Source: Terrisporobacter vanillatitrophus (GTDB taxonomy: Bacteria > Bacillota > Clostridia > Peptostreptococcales > Peptostreptococcaceae). From it: a stretch of 64,000 nt of DNA. Numbering within the stretch: the stretch's first letter is position 1; each line of letters starts with the position of its first letter. The notes under the pieces were generated by a model. That model saw only the letters and a program-made list of their open reading frames with translations. It did no database searches and was not told the origin of the DNA. Below are positions 42,782 through 51,502 of the stretch, one piece after another. Location: contig NZ_CP154625.1 in assembly GCF_051148895.1 (NCBI RefSeq), positions 1,798,001-1,862,000 of the forward strand. The letters run 5' to 3'. Both the position numbers and the translations under genes were made by a program.

Positions 42782-43228
42782 TTATAATTGCTTAAAATTA
42801 CCTTTAAAATCTACAGGTGCAATGCTTGGCATATATCCAGAGTAATCTAAATAAGCTCCAATGACTTTTCCTTCGTCTACTACCAAACAAAGTGTAACTG
42901 GCATATCTTTAAATTTAGACTTTTCTTCTAACTCATATTCCACAACTTTTATATTTTTTGTTACAGATTTAAAATTCTCTTCTGAGTAACCACCTTCTAT
43001 ACTTGCATTTTTTATAAGTTCAAATACATCAGAGTCCCCTATCAAAATATCCGATTCAGTTAAATTTTCTGATTTTAAAGTGTAACCCTGTTCAGACGCG
43101 ATTTTTTTAGCCTCTTTTAAAGCTATCTCATACATATTAAATTTTTGAACATCACCCTTACTACTACATCCTACTGCAAACAAAGCAGTAATTATGAAAG
43201 AAATCGATATCATAAGAATCTTTTTCAT
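42782..43228 (-). CDS. Small lipoprotein
   Basis: 148 residues behind AGGGGGGCAAG. Signal peptide, lipobox FAVGC. The mature domain has one long helix (YEIALKEAKKIASEQGYTL) and a final sheet (VTLCLVVDEGKVIGAYLDYSGYMPSIAPVDFKG). It resembles DUF4830-type lipoproteins, but that is a weak call. Extracellular, function unknown. Confidence 0.7.
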   Translation of the reverse strand: MKKILMISISFIITALFAVGCSSKGDVQKFNMYEIALKEAKKIASEQGYTLKSENLTESDILIGDSDVFELIKNASIEGGYSEENFKSVTKNIKVVEYELEEKSKFKDMPVTLCLVVDEGKVIGAYLDYSGYMPSIAPVDFKGNFKQL

Positions 43229-43402
43229 CTTGCCCCCCTATTATACGGTTATTTTACATAATTATGCTAGATTTTCTATATGTAGTCTATCTAATTTTAC
43301 AATCTTCTATACATTATAAAATCTTTATATATTTCAAATATATGTACAGTTATTTTTTATAATTTATTTCACAAAATATAACAATTGTTAATTTAATTAT
43401 AA

Positions 43403-43606
43403 CAAAAATTACATTTAAATTGTGTGTGGGAACCTGACTTTATAGATAGTCTTTCTGATTCATCACAAAAAAAATACAGTGGTACACTCAAAAATGAGCA
43501 TTATGAGTTTCAAGTATTTTATAAATATATGCAACTAGTAAAGGCATTGTTTAATACTATAGGTGTAAAATTTGATATTTGCTATTATAGCTTTAACCTT
43601 TTTTAG
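43403..43606 (+). pseudogene. Fragment paralogous to 39173-39433
   Basis: NCVWEPDFIDSLSDSSQKKY, SGTLKNEHYEFQVFYKYMQ, then an unrelated hydrophobic end. No ribosome binding site. It is the same protein family as the fragment beside the IS3 element. Confidence 0.45.
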
Positions 43607-43808
43607 ACATCCATTTGTTTTTTTATTTAATCCAAATATAGTATTATATTATTATATTATATATATTGAAGTTATGTAAGTTTTGTAAACTGAAAGATAC
43701 AAATAATGTTAATATATTAATAGTTGGTACAACTTGATATGAGGTCAGAATTTGAGTTGTTATATATAAAAAAATTTAATTAAATGAGAGCTATAGAAGG
43801 AGATATAT

Positions 43809-44396
43809 ATGGGAAAATCATGGAGTGGGTTAAAAAAAGAATTAGAAGAAAAGTTTTTATGTGAAAGTTTGAGAGGGCGTGTTCATTATTTTTTAACACA
43901 TTATCATGACGCACATGATGACTATGGAAGATTTTGTGTTAGAGTTGATAAAAATGAATATGCTAAAGCAAATCCATTTGCATACTACGTAAAGGGATAT
44001 TACAAATTAGAATGTAGGACTAAAGGAGAACTTGATGTGCCAAATAGAGAATGGACTGGTGATGGATATTTATATAATGAAGAAAACGAAGCAGTGGAAG
44101 ATAAAATCATAGAGATGTCAATAAATAATGGTGATTTTGATATTTGTGATGTTACTGAAGCAATTAGAGAATATAAAGGTTTACCTATTGAAAAAAGTAT
44201 TGTATCTGAAAATCCAATCATTAGAATGTTTGCTATAATGGATAGGCGTATAGGTAAAAGAACACTTAAAAAATTAGCAGATCAAGTAGATATACAGCCA
44301 GATTGGCTACAGTTTTTTTATAAACTACGTTTAGACTCTGAAAAAATTAATAGAAAAAAATATTCTTCAGAGATTACATTTGAAGAAAATAGATAA
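43809..44396 (+). CDS. SF0329 family protein
   Basis: 195 residues behind AGAAGGAGATATAT. It begins MGKSWSGLKKELEEKFLCES then LRGRVHYFLTHYHDAHDDYG, the conserved start of this family of soluble proteins. A central YYKLECR block and a C-terminal helical part follow. No catalytic role has been established. Single gene. Confidence 0.75.
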   Translation: MGKSWSGLKKELEEKFLCESLRGRVHYFLTHYHDAHDDYGRFCVRVDKNEYAKANPFAYYVKGYYKLECRTKGELDVPNREWTGDGYLYNEENEAVEDKIIEMSINNGDFDICDVTEAIREYKGLPIEKSIVSENPIIRMFAIMDRRIGKRTLKKLADQVDIQPDWLQFFYKLRLDSEKINRKKYSSEITFEENR

Positions 44397-44500
44397 TTTA
44401 AATTAACTAGATTTATTTTACTTTTAGACCAATTAACATGATCTTATTTATATATGTTTTTTATAGGGAGTTTAAGTAGAATGTAGATGGAGGTAACTTT

Positions 44501-44944
44501 ATGAATTGGAAGATTAAAAAATTTAATGAACTTAATGTAGAAGAAATATACAAAATTTTAGCATTAAGAAATGAAGTATTTATTGTGGAACAAGAATGTC
44601 CGTATCTAGACTGTGATGATAAAGATTTAAATTCCTATCATTTATTTTCTGAAGAAAATGGAGAAATAGTTGCATACTTGAGAATTTTAGAAAAAGGAGT
44701 TTCTTACGATGAAATATCAATAGGAAGAGTGGCTGTTAAGAAAAGTTATCGTGGAAAAGGAATTTCAAGAAAAATGATGCTGAAAGCTATTGAATTTATA
44801 GAAAATAATTTAGCTGAAGATGCTATAAAAATTCAGGCACAATCATACTTACTTAATTTTTATAGCAGTCTTGGATTTAAAGCTGTTTCACAAGAATATT
44901 TAGAGGATAATATTCCACATATAGATATGCTATATAAAAAATAA
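44501..44944 (+). CDS. GNAT acetyltransferase, ElaA-like
   Basis: 147 residues behind GGAGGTAACTTT. Starts WKIKKFNELNVEEIYKILALRNEVFIVEQECPYLDCD, the ElaA signature. The acetyl-CoA loop is RVAVKKSYRGKGISRKMM. Substrate unknown. The hydrolase gene follows after 32 bases, perhaps in one operon. Confidence 0.9.
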   Translation: MNWKIKKFNELNVEEIYKILALRNEVFIVEQECPYLDCDDKDLNSYHLFSEENGEIVAYLRILEKGVSYDEISIGRVAVKKSYRGKGISRKMMLKAIEFIENNLAEDAIKIQAQSYLLNFYSSLGFKAVSQEYLEDNIPHIDMLYKK

Positions 44945-44976
44945 ATATAGTAAGAATTTTAAGGAAGATTAAAAAG

Positions 44977-45918
44977 ATGAGAATGAAAAAAGTTATGAAG
45001 GTTATTGGAATTACAATAATTATTATAGTTGTACTATTATTAATCTGTTATGTAAATCATAGTATTCAATCAAAAAAAGAGAAAGAACTATTGAAGCCCT
45101 TGGGGACAATGGTTACTGTTGATAATAAACAAATGAGTATTTATACTGAAGGCGAAGGCACAAAAAACCTTGTTTTTATGTCTGGAGGAGGAACCTGTTC
45201 TCCTATTTTGGATTTTAAGTCTTTGTATTCCTTATTAAGTGATGAGTATAAAATAGTAGTTGTAGAAAAATTTGGATATGGTTTTAGTGACATAGTTAAT
45301 GAAAAAAGAGATATAGATACTATATTAGAAGAAACACGAGCTGCTTTGCAAAAATCTGGAATAGATGGACCTTATGTCTTATGTCCCCATTCTATGTCTG
45401 GAATAGAAGCTTTGTATTGGGCACAGAAATACCCTAATGAAGTTAGTGCAATTATTGGACTTGATATGGCTGTTCCAGAGGCATATGAGAATTACGAAAT
45501 AGATATGTTGACTATAAAATTAGGACAGTTTGCTAGTAAAGTAGGTATTACAAGGATGATTCCACAAATAGCCAATGGTGATGCCGTAAAATTTGGGACA
45601 CTTTCTGATACTGAAAAAGATATCTATAAAGCTGTTTTTTATAGTAGAACTGCAACAGACACCATGATAGATGAGGTAACTTATATTAAGGGAAATGTAA
45701 AAGTAGTTTCAGATGGCGAAATACCCAATATACCAATTTTAATGTTTTGTTCAAATGGAAATGGAACAGGGTGGAATGAGGAAACTTGGAGGAAAATTCA
45801 AACAAAGTATATTAGTAATTGTGCTAGTGGAAAAATGATTGAACTGGATTGTAGTCATTATATCCATAACTACGAATATGAAAAGATAGCAAATGAAATT
45901 AGAGCATTTTTGGACTGA
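44977..45918 (+). CDS. Membrane-anchored alpha/beta hydrolase
   Basis: 313 residues. One N-terminal helix (VIGITIIIIVVLLLICYV) anchors an extracytoplasmic hydrolase. Nucleophile elbow CPHSMSG, oxyanion region MSGGGTCSP, acid probably in MFCSNGNGTGWNEE or nearby, and His in LDCSHYIHNYE. It is related to the proteins annotated as alpha/beta fold hydrolases next to GNAT genes. Substrate unknown. Confidence 0.82.
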   Translation: MRMKKVMKVIGITIIIIVVLLLICYVNHSIQSKKEKELLKPLGTMVTVDNKQMSIYTEGEGTKNLVFMSGGGTCSPILDFKSLYSLLSDEYKIVVVEKFGYGFSDIVNEKRDIDTILEETRAALQKSGIDGPYVLCPHSMSGIEALYWAQKYPNEVSAIIGLDMAVPEAYENYEIDMLTIKLGQFASKVGITRMIPQIANGDAVKFGTLSDTEKDIYKAVFYSRTATDTMIDEVTYIKGNVKVVSDGEIPNIPILMFCSNGNGTGWNEETWRKIQTKYISNCASGKMIELDCSHYIHNYEYEKIANEIRAFLD

Positions 45919-45980
45919 TAAATTCCCATTTAGCTATTAGAGATATAAAAAATTTTAAGTTGTTATTAAATATATATTAA

Positions 45981-46024
45981 AAAGATATAGGATTAGTATA
46001 ATACTAAATCCTATATCTTTTTTT
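45981..46024 (+). terminator. Rho-independent terminator
   Basis: AAAGATATAGGATT / AATCCTATATCTTT with a strong T run. Confidence 0.9.
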
Positions 46025-46033
46025 ATAGTTATA

Positions 46034-46132
46034 CTATTTTGTTTTTGCCATATCTTTCTTATTACTAAATAGTTTAAATACAAAAAACACTCCACAAATT
46101 ACAGACGATAATAAAAGAATTCCCTTTTTCAT
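46034..46132 (-). CDS. Tiny membrane protein
   Basis: 32 residues behind GGAGAGATTGTC: MKKGILLLSSVICGVFFVFK then a basic tail. One helix. No family recognised; layout recalls the other tiny proteins of this window. Confidence 0.5.
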   Translation of the reverse strand: MKKGILLLSSVICGVFFVFKLFSNKKDMAKTK

Positions 46133-46255
46133 GACAATCTCTCCTTATAAGCTTTATTTATTTAATGTTATAAGAAAAATGTCATAAGAAAAAGACTGTT
46201 TTTTATCGGAATTTTCAGATATAATGATAATGTTGGGGATTTATGTCGACATTTG

Positions 46256-46296
46256 AGACCTATGGAGTATAGTTATATGTTCCATAGGTCTTTTTT
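46256..46296 (+). terminator. Terminator, sequence shared with 36671-36714
   Basis: GACCTATGGA / TCCATAGGTC with six T, loop GTTATA as in the other copy. Confidence 0.88.
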
Positions 46297-46384
46297 AATT
46301 GTGTAATAAAACCTATGAATAATGCGAAATGAAAATGTTTTTGGTATCATATAAATAAATAGAAATTTATGGGGGAGGACAAAG

Positions 46385-46699
46385 ATGGCTTCAAGTAGAG
46401 AGTATTTGGATTTTATTTTAGAACAATTATCTGAGTTAGAAGAAATTTCATATAGAGCTATGATGGGAGAATTTATTATTTATTACCGTGGTAAAATTGT
46501 AGGTGGTATTTATGACGACAGATTACTTGTAAAACCTGTTGATTCAGCAAAATCACTTATGCCGACTGCTTCTTATGAATTACCTTATGAAGGTGCAAAG
46601 GAAATGTTGCTTGTTAATGACGTAGATAGTAGGGGATTTTTAACAAGACTATTTGATGCTATGTATGATGAATTACCAGCATCAAATAGAAAAAAATAA
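46385..46699 (+). CDS. TfoX/Sxy N-terminal domain protein
   Basis: 104 residues behind GGGGGAGGACAAAG. EYLDFILEQLSELEEISYRAMMGEFIIYYRGKIVGGIYDDRLLVKPV is the TfoX N-domain. Family members with this domain alone occur widely in Firmicutes; a link to competence is not shown here. Confidence 0.9.
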   Translation: MASSREYLDFILEQLSELEEISYRAMMGEFIIYYRGKIVGGIYDDRLLVKPVDSAKSLMPTASYELPYEGAKEMLLVNDVDSRGFLTRLFDAMYDELPASNRKK

Positions 46700-46729
46700 A
46701 TATAACTTTATAGAAAAGGAGATTTTGAG

Positions 46730-47323
46730 ATGCTATTATGGATTATAGTTTTTGTTGGAACTTTAATATTTCTTTCAGGAATGTATTTTCTTATAAAAAA
46801 CTATAAGGATGGAAAATACATCAAAGGATATGAATTACTCACTTATGCTGGGGTTGTTATAGTGTTGCTTGGAGTGATTTTATTAATGGAACCTGTATTT
46901 ACAAGTTTACCTGGAAATTTGCCTAAAACATTACCACTAGTTATTGCTATATTAATTTTTATAATAGAAAGCAAATTATTACTAGAGCCAACTTTTTTAA
47001 AAAACAAAATAAAAAGGGGCGTATTTATAAAAAAATGTACTCAGTGTAATAGTAGCTTTTCATTCTACGACAGATTAAAAGTTTTTATTAATGGACATTT
47101 GAAATGTTCAAATTGTAATGCAATATACGAGCCTAAACACAATGTAGATAGAGGAATATATTTTGGTATTATTTTTATTGTAAATATAATTCTATTTAAT
47201 CATATCATCATTTTAAACAACTTCATGCTACAAATTAAATTGCAAATATTAATGATAATGATAACTTATCCTTTGTTTGATTTGATACCGAATAGATGGC
47301 AAAGATATGAAAAGATTAGTTAA
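46730..47323 (+). CDS. TIGR04104-type putative zinc-finger membrane protein
   Basis: 197 residues. N-terminal three helices, then a zinc ribbon KKCTQCNSSFSFYDRLKVFINGHLKCSNCNAIYEPK (two C-x2-C pairs), then two more helices. This matches the TIGR04104 pattern. Start after AAAGGAGATTTTGAG. Function unknown. Confidence 0.8.
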   Translation: MLLWIIVFVGTLIFLSGMYFLIKNYKDGKYIKGYELLTYAGVVIVLLGVILLMEPVFTSLPGNLPKTLPLVIAILIFIIESKLLLEPTFLKNKIKRGVFIKKCTQCNSSFSFYDRLKVFINGHLKCSNCNAIYEPKHNVDRGIYFGIIFIVNIILFNHIIILNNFMLQIKLQILMIMITYPLFDLIPNRWQRYEKIS

Positions 47324-47370
47324 AATTTTAAATACATATTTCATAAAATTTAATATAAATATGAATTTGA

Positions 47371-47397
47371 AGTAGGAGCAGATGCTCCTATTTTTGT
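47371..47397 (+). terminator. Rho-independent terminator
   Basis: TAGGAGC / GCTCCTA stem and T run, similar in stem to 5415-5442. Confidence 0.8.
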
Positions 47398-47548
47398 TTT
47401 TAGGTGTATTATATTTGTTATGCATTAACAGAAAATAACCTAACGATTCAGTAAGGAATATAATGAGTAGGAAAGTTTGTGCTATTATTGTGGTGGTGAA
47501 TACCTATAAAAAATTAAAAATTTAATTAATTATAAGGAGTTGAATATT

Positions 47549-47881
47549 TTGAAAAAGAAAACTAAGTATAAGATAGCAATTCCAATAATTATAGTATTAG
47601 GATTACTATCATATATATTTTTAACACCAATAGGAGCCTTGAGATTTGCAGTATTTAGAATGGGAGTTGCTGCAAAGGAAAAAGATCTTCTTTTGCTATC
47701 AATAACTTTAAAGATAGATTACAAAAGTTGTAGACGACCACCAGAAGGTGCAATAGAAGGTGATCAAACAGTATATGATTTGATAGATTATCCAGTTGAA
47801 CCACTTACACAGATGCCATGGGACAGTTGGGTTATTACTAGGCAGGGTATATTTTATTGGGGGGAATATTATTTAGTCTAA
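47549..47881 (+). CDS. Small membrane-anchored hypothetical protein
   Basis: 110 residues from TTG 47549 (11 bases after AAGGAG); TTG 47540 in the same frame is too close to the site. One N-terminal helix (IAIPIIIVLGLLSYIFL) and a C-terminal domain ending WDSWVITRQGIFYWGEYYLV. The WDSWV-x-T-x-GIFYWGEY end looks like a conserved motif, but I do not know the family. Confidence 0.55.
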   Translation: MKKKTKYKIAIPIIIVLGLLSYIFLTPIGALRFAVFRMGVAAKEKDLLLLSITLKIDYKSCRRPPEGAIEGDQTVYDLIDYPVEPLTQMPWDSWVITRQGIFYWGEYYLV

Positions 47882-47944
47882 TAGATGATTGTAAAATGTA
47901 TAATTTAAATTAGTAATCATATAAAAAATATAGTTATAGAAAGG

Positions 47945-48086
47945 ATGAATAATTATAGATACTTTAAACGTACTTATATCCATTGCTTTAATAATTGGAA
48001 TTTTTATAATTATTATTGTATCATTTTATATTTTAATAAAGGAATTTCTAGGTATGTATAAAGAATTAAAGGATAGATATAAGTAA
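47945..48086 (+). pseudogene. Tiny membrane protein gene with a start-proximal frameshift
   Basis: AAAGG-ATG at 47945 reads only a few sensible codons. One base fewer near 47950 would fuse it to the frame IIDTLNVLISIALIIGIFII..., one helix plus the charged tail MYKELKDRYK, stopping at 48086. Confidence 0.45.
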
Positions 48087-48291
48087 AAATAGAATTTTTT
48101 AATTTTAATATAAGGTTAATTTAAAGTGGGAGCATAGCCTCCTAATTTTTACTTCTTATGCGTATTACTTTAAAATACTAAAATAAAAATCTACTAAAAA
48201 CAGTTGACTTAGAGTTAACTCCAAGTGTTAGGATATAAATATGAGAAAATGAAAAATTTACTAAAAATATGTTTATAAAAAGGAGTATACT

Positions 48292-49410
48292 ATGAGCAAA
48301 AAATTAGGATTTGGATATATGAGATTACCCGTAACAAATATGGAAGATCCAACAACTGTGAACTACGAAGAAGTAAATAAAATGGTAGATACATTTTTAG
48401 AGAGGGGATTTACTTACTTTGATACAGCATATATGTATCACAACTTTACAAGTGAAACAGTTATAAGAGAAACATTAGTAAAGCGTCATCCTAGGGAAAG
48501 TTTTACACTGGCTACAAAAATGCCAACAATGTTTCTAAAAAAAGAAGAAGATTTAGAAAGAATATTTAATGAACAATTAGAAAAATGTGGAGTAGACTAT
48601 TTTGATTATTATCTAATACATAATTTAGGAGTTTCACATTATGAAATAGCCAAAAAATTTAATGTATTTGAATTTGTTCAAAAGAAAAAAGAAGAAGGCA
48701 AAATAAAAAGTGCAGGATTTTCATTCCACGACAAAGCAGACTTATTGGAAGAAATATTAACAGCTCATCCAGAAGTAGATTTTGTTCAATTACAATTAAA
48801 CTATATAGACTGGGACAATGAAAGTATCCAATCTAGAAAATGCTACGATATAGCTACAAAGCACAATAAACCAGTAATCGTTATGGAACCAGTAAAAGGT
48901 GGAACATTGGCAAAAGTACCTGAATCAGTAGAAAAATTATTTAAAGATTATCACGTAGATATGTCTGTACCATCTTGGGCAATAAGATTTGCAGCAAGTC
49001 ATGAAAATGTAATGATGGTACTAAGTGGTATGTCATCTATGGAGCAATTATTAGACAATACATCATATATGAAAAACTTCCAACCATTAGATGAAGAAGA
49101 ATTAAATATTATCAATAAAGCAGTAAAAATGATAAATGAATCAATAGCTGTACCTTGTACTGCATGTCAATATTGTGTAGAGGGATGTCCTAAAAATATT
49201 CCAATACCAAATTACTTTGCTCTTTATAATGCAGAAAAACAATCTGATAATAAAGGTTTCTCAACTCAAGGAATGTATTATGGAAACTATGCAAAAACTT
49301 ATGGAAAAGCATCTGATTGTATAGAATGTAAAAAATGTGAAAGTAGTTGCCCTCAACATATTGATATAACAAAAGCTTTAAAAGAAGTTGCAGCAACTTT
49401 TGAAAAATAA
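48292..49410 (+). CDS. Aldo/keto reductase with ferredoxin-like Fe-S domain
   Basis: 372 residues behind AAAGGAGTATACT. The barrel carries GFGYMRLP, FDTAYMYH (Asp, Tyr) and LATKMP (Lys), KCGVDYFDYYLIHN (His). The C-terminal domain has CTACQYCVEGCPKNIPIP and a second set CIECKKCESSCPQHIDI, for two 4Fe-4S clusters. Such enzymes are common in anaerobes and probably take electrons from ferredoxin; substrate unknown. Single gene with terminator. Confidence 0.92.
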   Translation: MSKKLGFGYMRLPVTNMEDPTTVNYEEVNKMVDTFLERGFTYFDTAYMYHNFTSETVIRETLVKRHPRESFTLATKMPTMFLKKEEDLERIFNEQLEKCGVDYFDYYLIHNLGVSHYEIAKKFNVFEFVQKKKEEGKIKSAGFSFHDKADLLEEILTAHPEVDFVQLQLNYIDWDNESIQSRKCYDIATKHNKPVIVMEPVKGGTLAKVPESVEKLFKDYHVDMSVPSWAIRFAASHENVMMVLSGMSSMEQLLDNTSYMKNFQPLDEEELNIINKAVKMINESIAVPCTACQYCVEGCPKNIPIPNYFALYNAEKQSDNKGFSTQGMYYGNYAKTYGKASDCIECKKCESSCPQHIDITKALKEVAATFEK

Positions 49411-49414
49411 CAAC

Positions 49415-49456
49415 AAAAGGTATCTTAAATAATAATATTTAAGGTGCCTTTTATTT
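49415..49456 (+). terminator. Rho-independent terminator
   Basis: AAAAGGTATCTTAAAT / ATTTAAGGTGCCTTTT. Confidence 0.85.
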
Positions 49457-49773
49457 TATGGAAAATTAACAAGACTTATTATAATCACAATGGTAACGTT
49501 TATCTTTTCATAAATCTCTAGAGATTTCTTTATATAAAAATAAGCATAAATTCAATATTAGGCTGTGTTAGATAATTATGTTGATTTAATGTCTAAGTTA
49601 ATGATAATCTAAATATAGATGTAAATGTAAAAGGTAGAGAAATTAAATTTATATAACCATTACAATTTGTTAAAAATAATTGTAAATTTGGTACATAGTG
49701 AATATTATAATATATACACTAATAACTACTTGTATATTGAGATGAATATTTTCATTAAAAAGGAGGGGATTAA
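49457..49773. other. AT-rich intergenic region
   Basis: No gene is visible. It should contain the promoter of 49774. A short imperfect inverted repeat ACAATTTGTTA..TAATTGTAAATTTG lies near 49664-49690. Confidence 0.4.
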
Positions 49774-50109
49774 ATGGGAAAAGAGGAGGCTAAAAAACTA
49801 AATACTTTAGTTAACATACCAACTATTGCAGTAATGTTAATATTATTTTTTATACCATTTGTAATAACTAATGGTACAGTAATATATTATATTGGAATAG
49901 TTCTAAGAGTAATAATTGGATTATGGTGTATTTTTAATGGAATATGGAATTCGTGTACTGACTATTATTCTATTTTAAAGAATAATAGATTTCAGAAGAA
50001 TAACACTACTCCCAAATGGGCGTGGTGGATACTTTTAGTAGTAGGAATAGGATGTCTTATAACAGCATTTATGGGATATGGGTTTAATAACATTGAAAAA
50101 CCCATTTAG
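49774..50109 (+). CDS. Hypothetical three-helix membrane protein
   Basis: 111 residues behind AAAGGAGGGGATTAA. Helices at about 14-32, 38-58 and 83-102, with a polar loop (YYSILKNNRFQKNNTTPKW). No known motif. Confidence 0.65.
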   Translation: MGKEEAKKLNTLVNIPTIAVMLILFFIPFVITNGTVIYYIGIVLRVIIGLWCIFNGIWNSCTDYYSILKNNRFQKNNTTPKWAWWILLVVGIGCLITAFMGYGFNNIEKPI

Positions 50110-50252
50110 ATTATGATATTAATAGTTAGTTGATTGTTGAAATTAGAAAGTTAGTAAAATAAGGTTGTCCATTAAGACAGCCCCTTTTGTGTCCTAAATC
50201 AACAATCAGGTCTAATATAGCCTAATATTATAATAATGGAATTTATTGACAA

Positions 50253-50268
50253 TATCGATACTCGATGT
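50253..50268 (+). promoter_or_regulatory. PadR-type operator 1, between -35 and -10
   Basis: TATCGATACTCGATGT lies inside a promoter: TTGACA at 50246-50251 and TAATCT at 50269-50274, 17 bases apart. A related copy is at 50315-50329. Binding by the PadR protein at 51176 is inferred. Confidence 0.65.
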
Positions 50269-50314
50269 TAATCTTTAAGTAAATATACAAATTACATATT
50301 TTTTTACAAATTAT

Positions 50315-50329
50315 TATCGACACTCGATA
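50315..50329 (+). promoter_or_regulatory. PadR-type operator 2
   Basis: TATCGACACTCGATA, an inverted repeat with arms TATCGA, directly before TATAAT at 50331. It matches operator 1 at 13 of 15 positions. Confidence 0.65.
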
Positions 50330-50381
50330 TTATAATAACTAAATTTAAAAATTCATAAATCTAAAAAAGGGGAGGCATGTT

Positions 50382-51140
50382 ATGAAAATAAACAAAGATA
50401 CATTTATTAAATTAGCTTTATTTAAAGAAAATGAATGCAAGGCCTTAGAAGAGTATTTAGAAGAAAAAGCCCTAGAGGGATGGATCTTAGAAGATAGAAA
50501 TGCTGGATTTTTTGTATTTAAAAAAGGAGAGCCTGTCAAAATCAAATATACTGTAGATATATTTACTGATCTAAAAACCGGTGAGTACAGAGAGTATTGT
50601 GAAGCCAGTGGGTGGAAGTATATATGTGAAACTGATAAATATTTGATATTTTCCAGTGAAGAAGAAAATATAACTCCTATACATACGGACGAAGAAATGG
50701 TATTAAAAAATGTACGTAAATCAATGCTAGTAAATTTATTTACATTTCTATGTTGTATTTATTTAATAGGTTCTACTGTATATGATGCTTTTGTACCTAA
50801 TTGGGGCAACAACATAGAATCATATGGAGAGGGATATTTATTACTTATAATGGTTTCTGTCATATTTCTTATATTGCCAGTTGTGGATCTTATAAGAACA
50901 GGTTTATGGTATTTAAAGTCTAGTAAATGTATCAAACTAAAAGAAGATATAAAATACCCAACTCTTAAAGAATTCAAAATAAAGACGGCATATTTTGATC
51001 TTGTAGTAATAACGCTTTCGATATTAATAATAATTTTAATAGGAAGTTTTACTGATTTAGATACAATTTTAGGTACAGTATTAATTATATTGGCAGCAAT
51101 TTTTTATTTAGGAAAAATTATTAAAATAATTATAAATTAA
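50382..51140 (+). CDS. DUF2812 membrane protein
   Basis: 252 residues. The DUF2812 domain (KENECKALEEYLEEKALEGWILEDRNAGFFVFKKGEPVKIKYTVDIF ... EYCEASGWKYICETDKYLIFSSEEE) is followed by four helices. First gene of an operon with PadR and a second DUF2812 gene; such pairs are widespread in Firmicutes. Probably part of a PadR-sensed envelope response. Confidence 0.85.
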   Translation: MKINKDTFIKLALFKENECKALEEYLEEKALEGWILEDRNAGFFVFKKGEPVKIKYTVDIFTDLKTGEYREYCEASGWKYICETDKYLIFSSEEENITPIHTDEEMVLKNVRKSMLVNLFTFLCCIYLIGSTVYDAFVPNWGNNIESYGEGYLLLIMVSVIFLILPVVDLIRTGLWYLKSSKCIKLKEDIKYPTLKEFKIKTAYFDLVVITLSILIIILIGSFTDLDTILGTVLIILAAIFYLGKIIKIIIN

Positions 51141-51175
51141 CATATTTAAAATTAAATAATTGGGAGGTTTTAAAA

Positions 51176-51502
51176 ATGGCTAGAAAGCAACTTCAGACAC
51201 TATCAGAACCCATGTATTATGTATTACTAGCCTTAACAAATGAATGTTGTGGTGTAGACATTATGAAAAAAGTTGAGCACATATCTGAAGGTAGAATATC
51301 AGTAGGACCAGGAACTTTATACGCCCTACTTGGCAAGTTTGAAAATTCTGGTTTAATAAGAGAAACAGCAGTAGATGGAAGGAAGAGAAGTTATATAATA
51401 ACCCAGGAAGGATATGAAGCTTTAAATAAAGAATACATGCGACTTAAATCCATGGTAGATGAAGGGGCAAAGTATATGGGAGGAAATCATGAGAATAAGT
51501 AA
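51176..51502 (+). CDS. PadR family transcriptional regulator
   Basis: 108 residues behind GGGAGG. Winged helix with the PadR pattern SEPMYYVLLALTNECCGVDIMKKVEHISEGRISVGPGTLYALLGKFENSGLIRE and GRKRSYIITQEGYEAL. A short C-terminal helix. It likely represses its own operon through 50253 and 50315. It overlaps the next gene by 14 bases. Confidence 0.93.
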   Translation: MARKQLQTLSEPMYYVLLALTNECCGVDIMKKVEHISEGRISVGPGTLYALLGKFENSGLIRETAVDGRKRSYIITQEGYEALNKEYMRLKSMVDEGAKYMGGNHENK

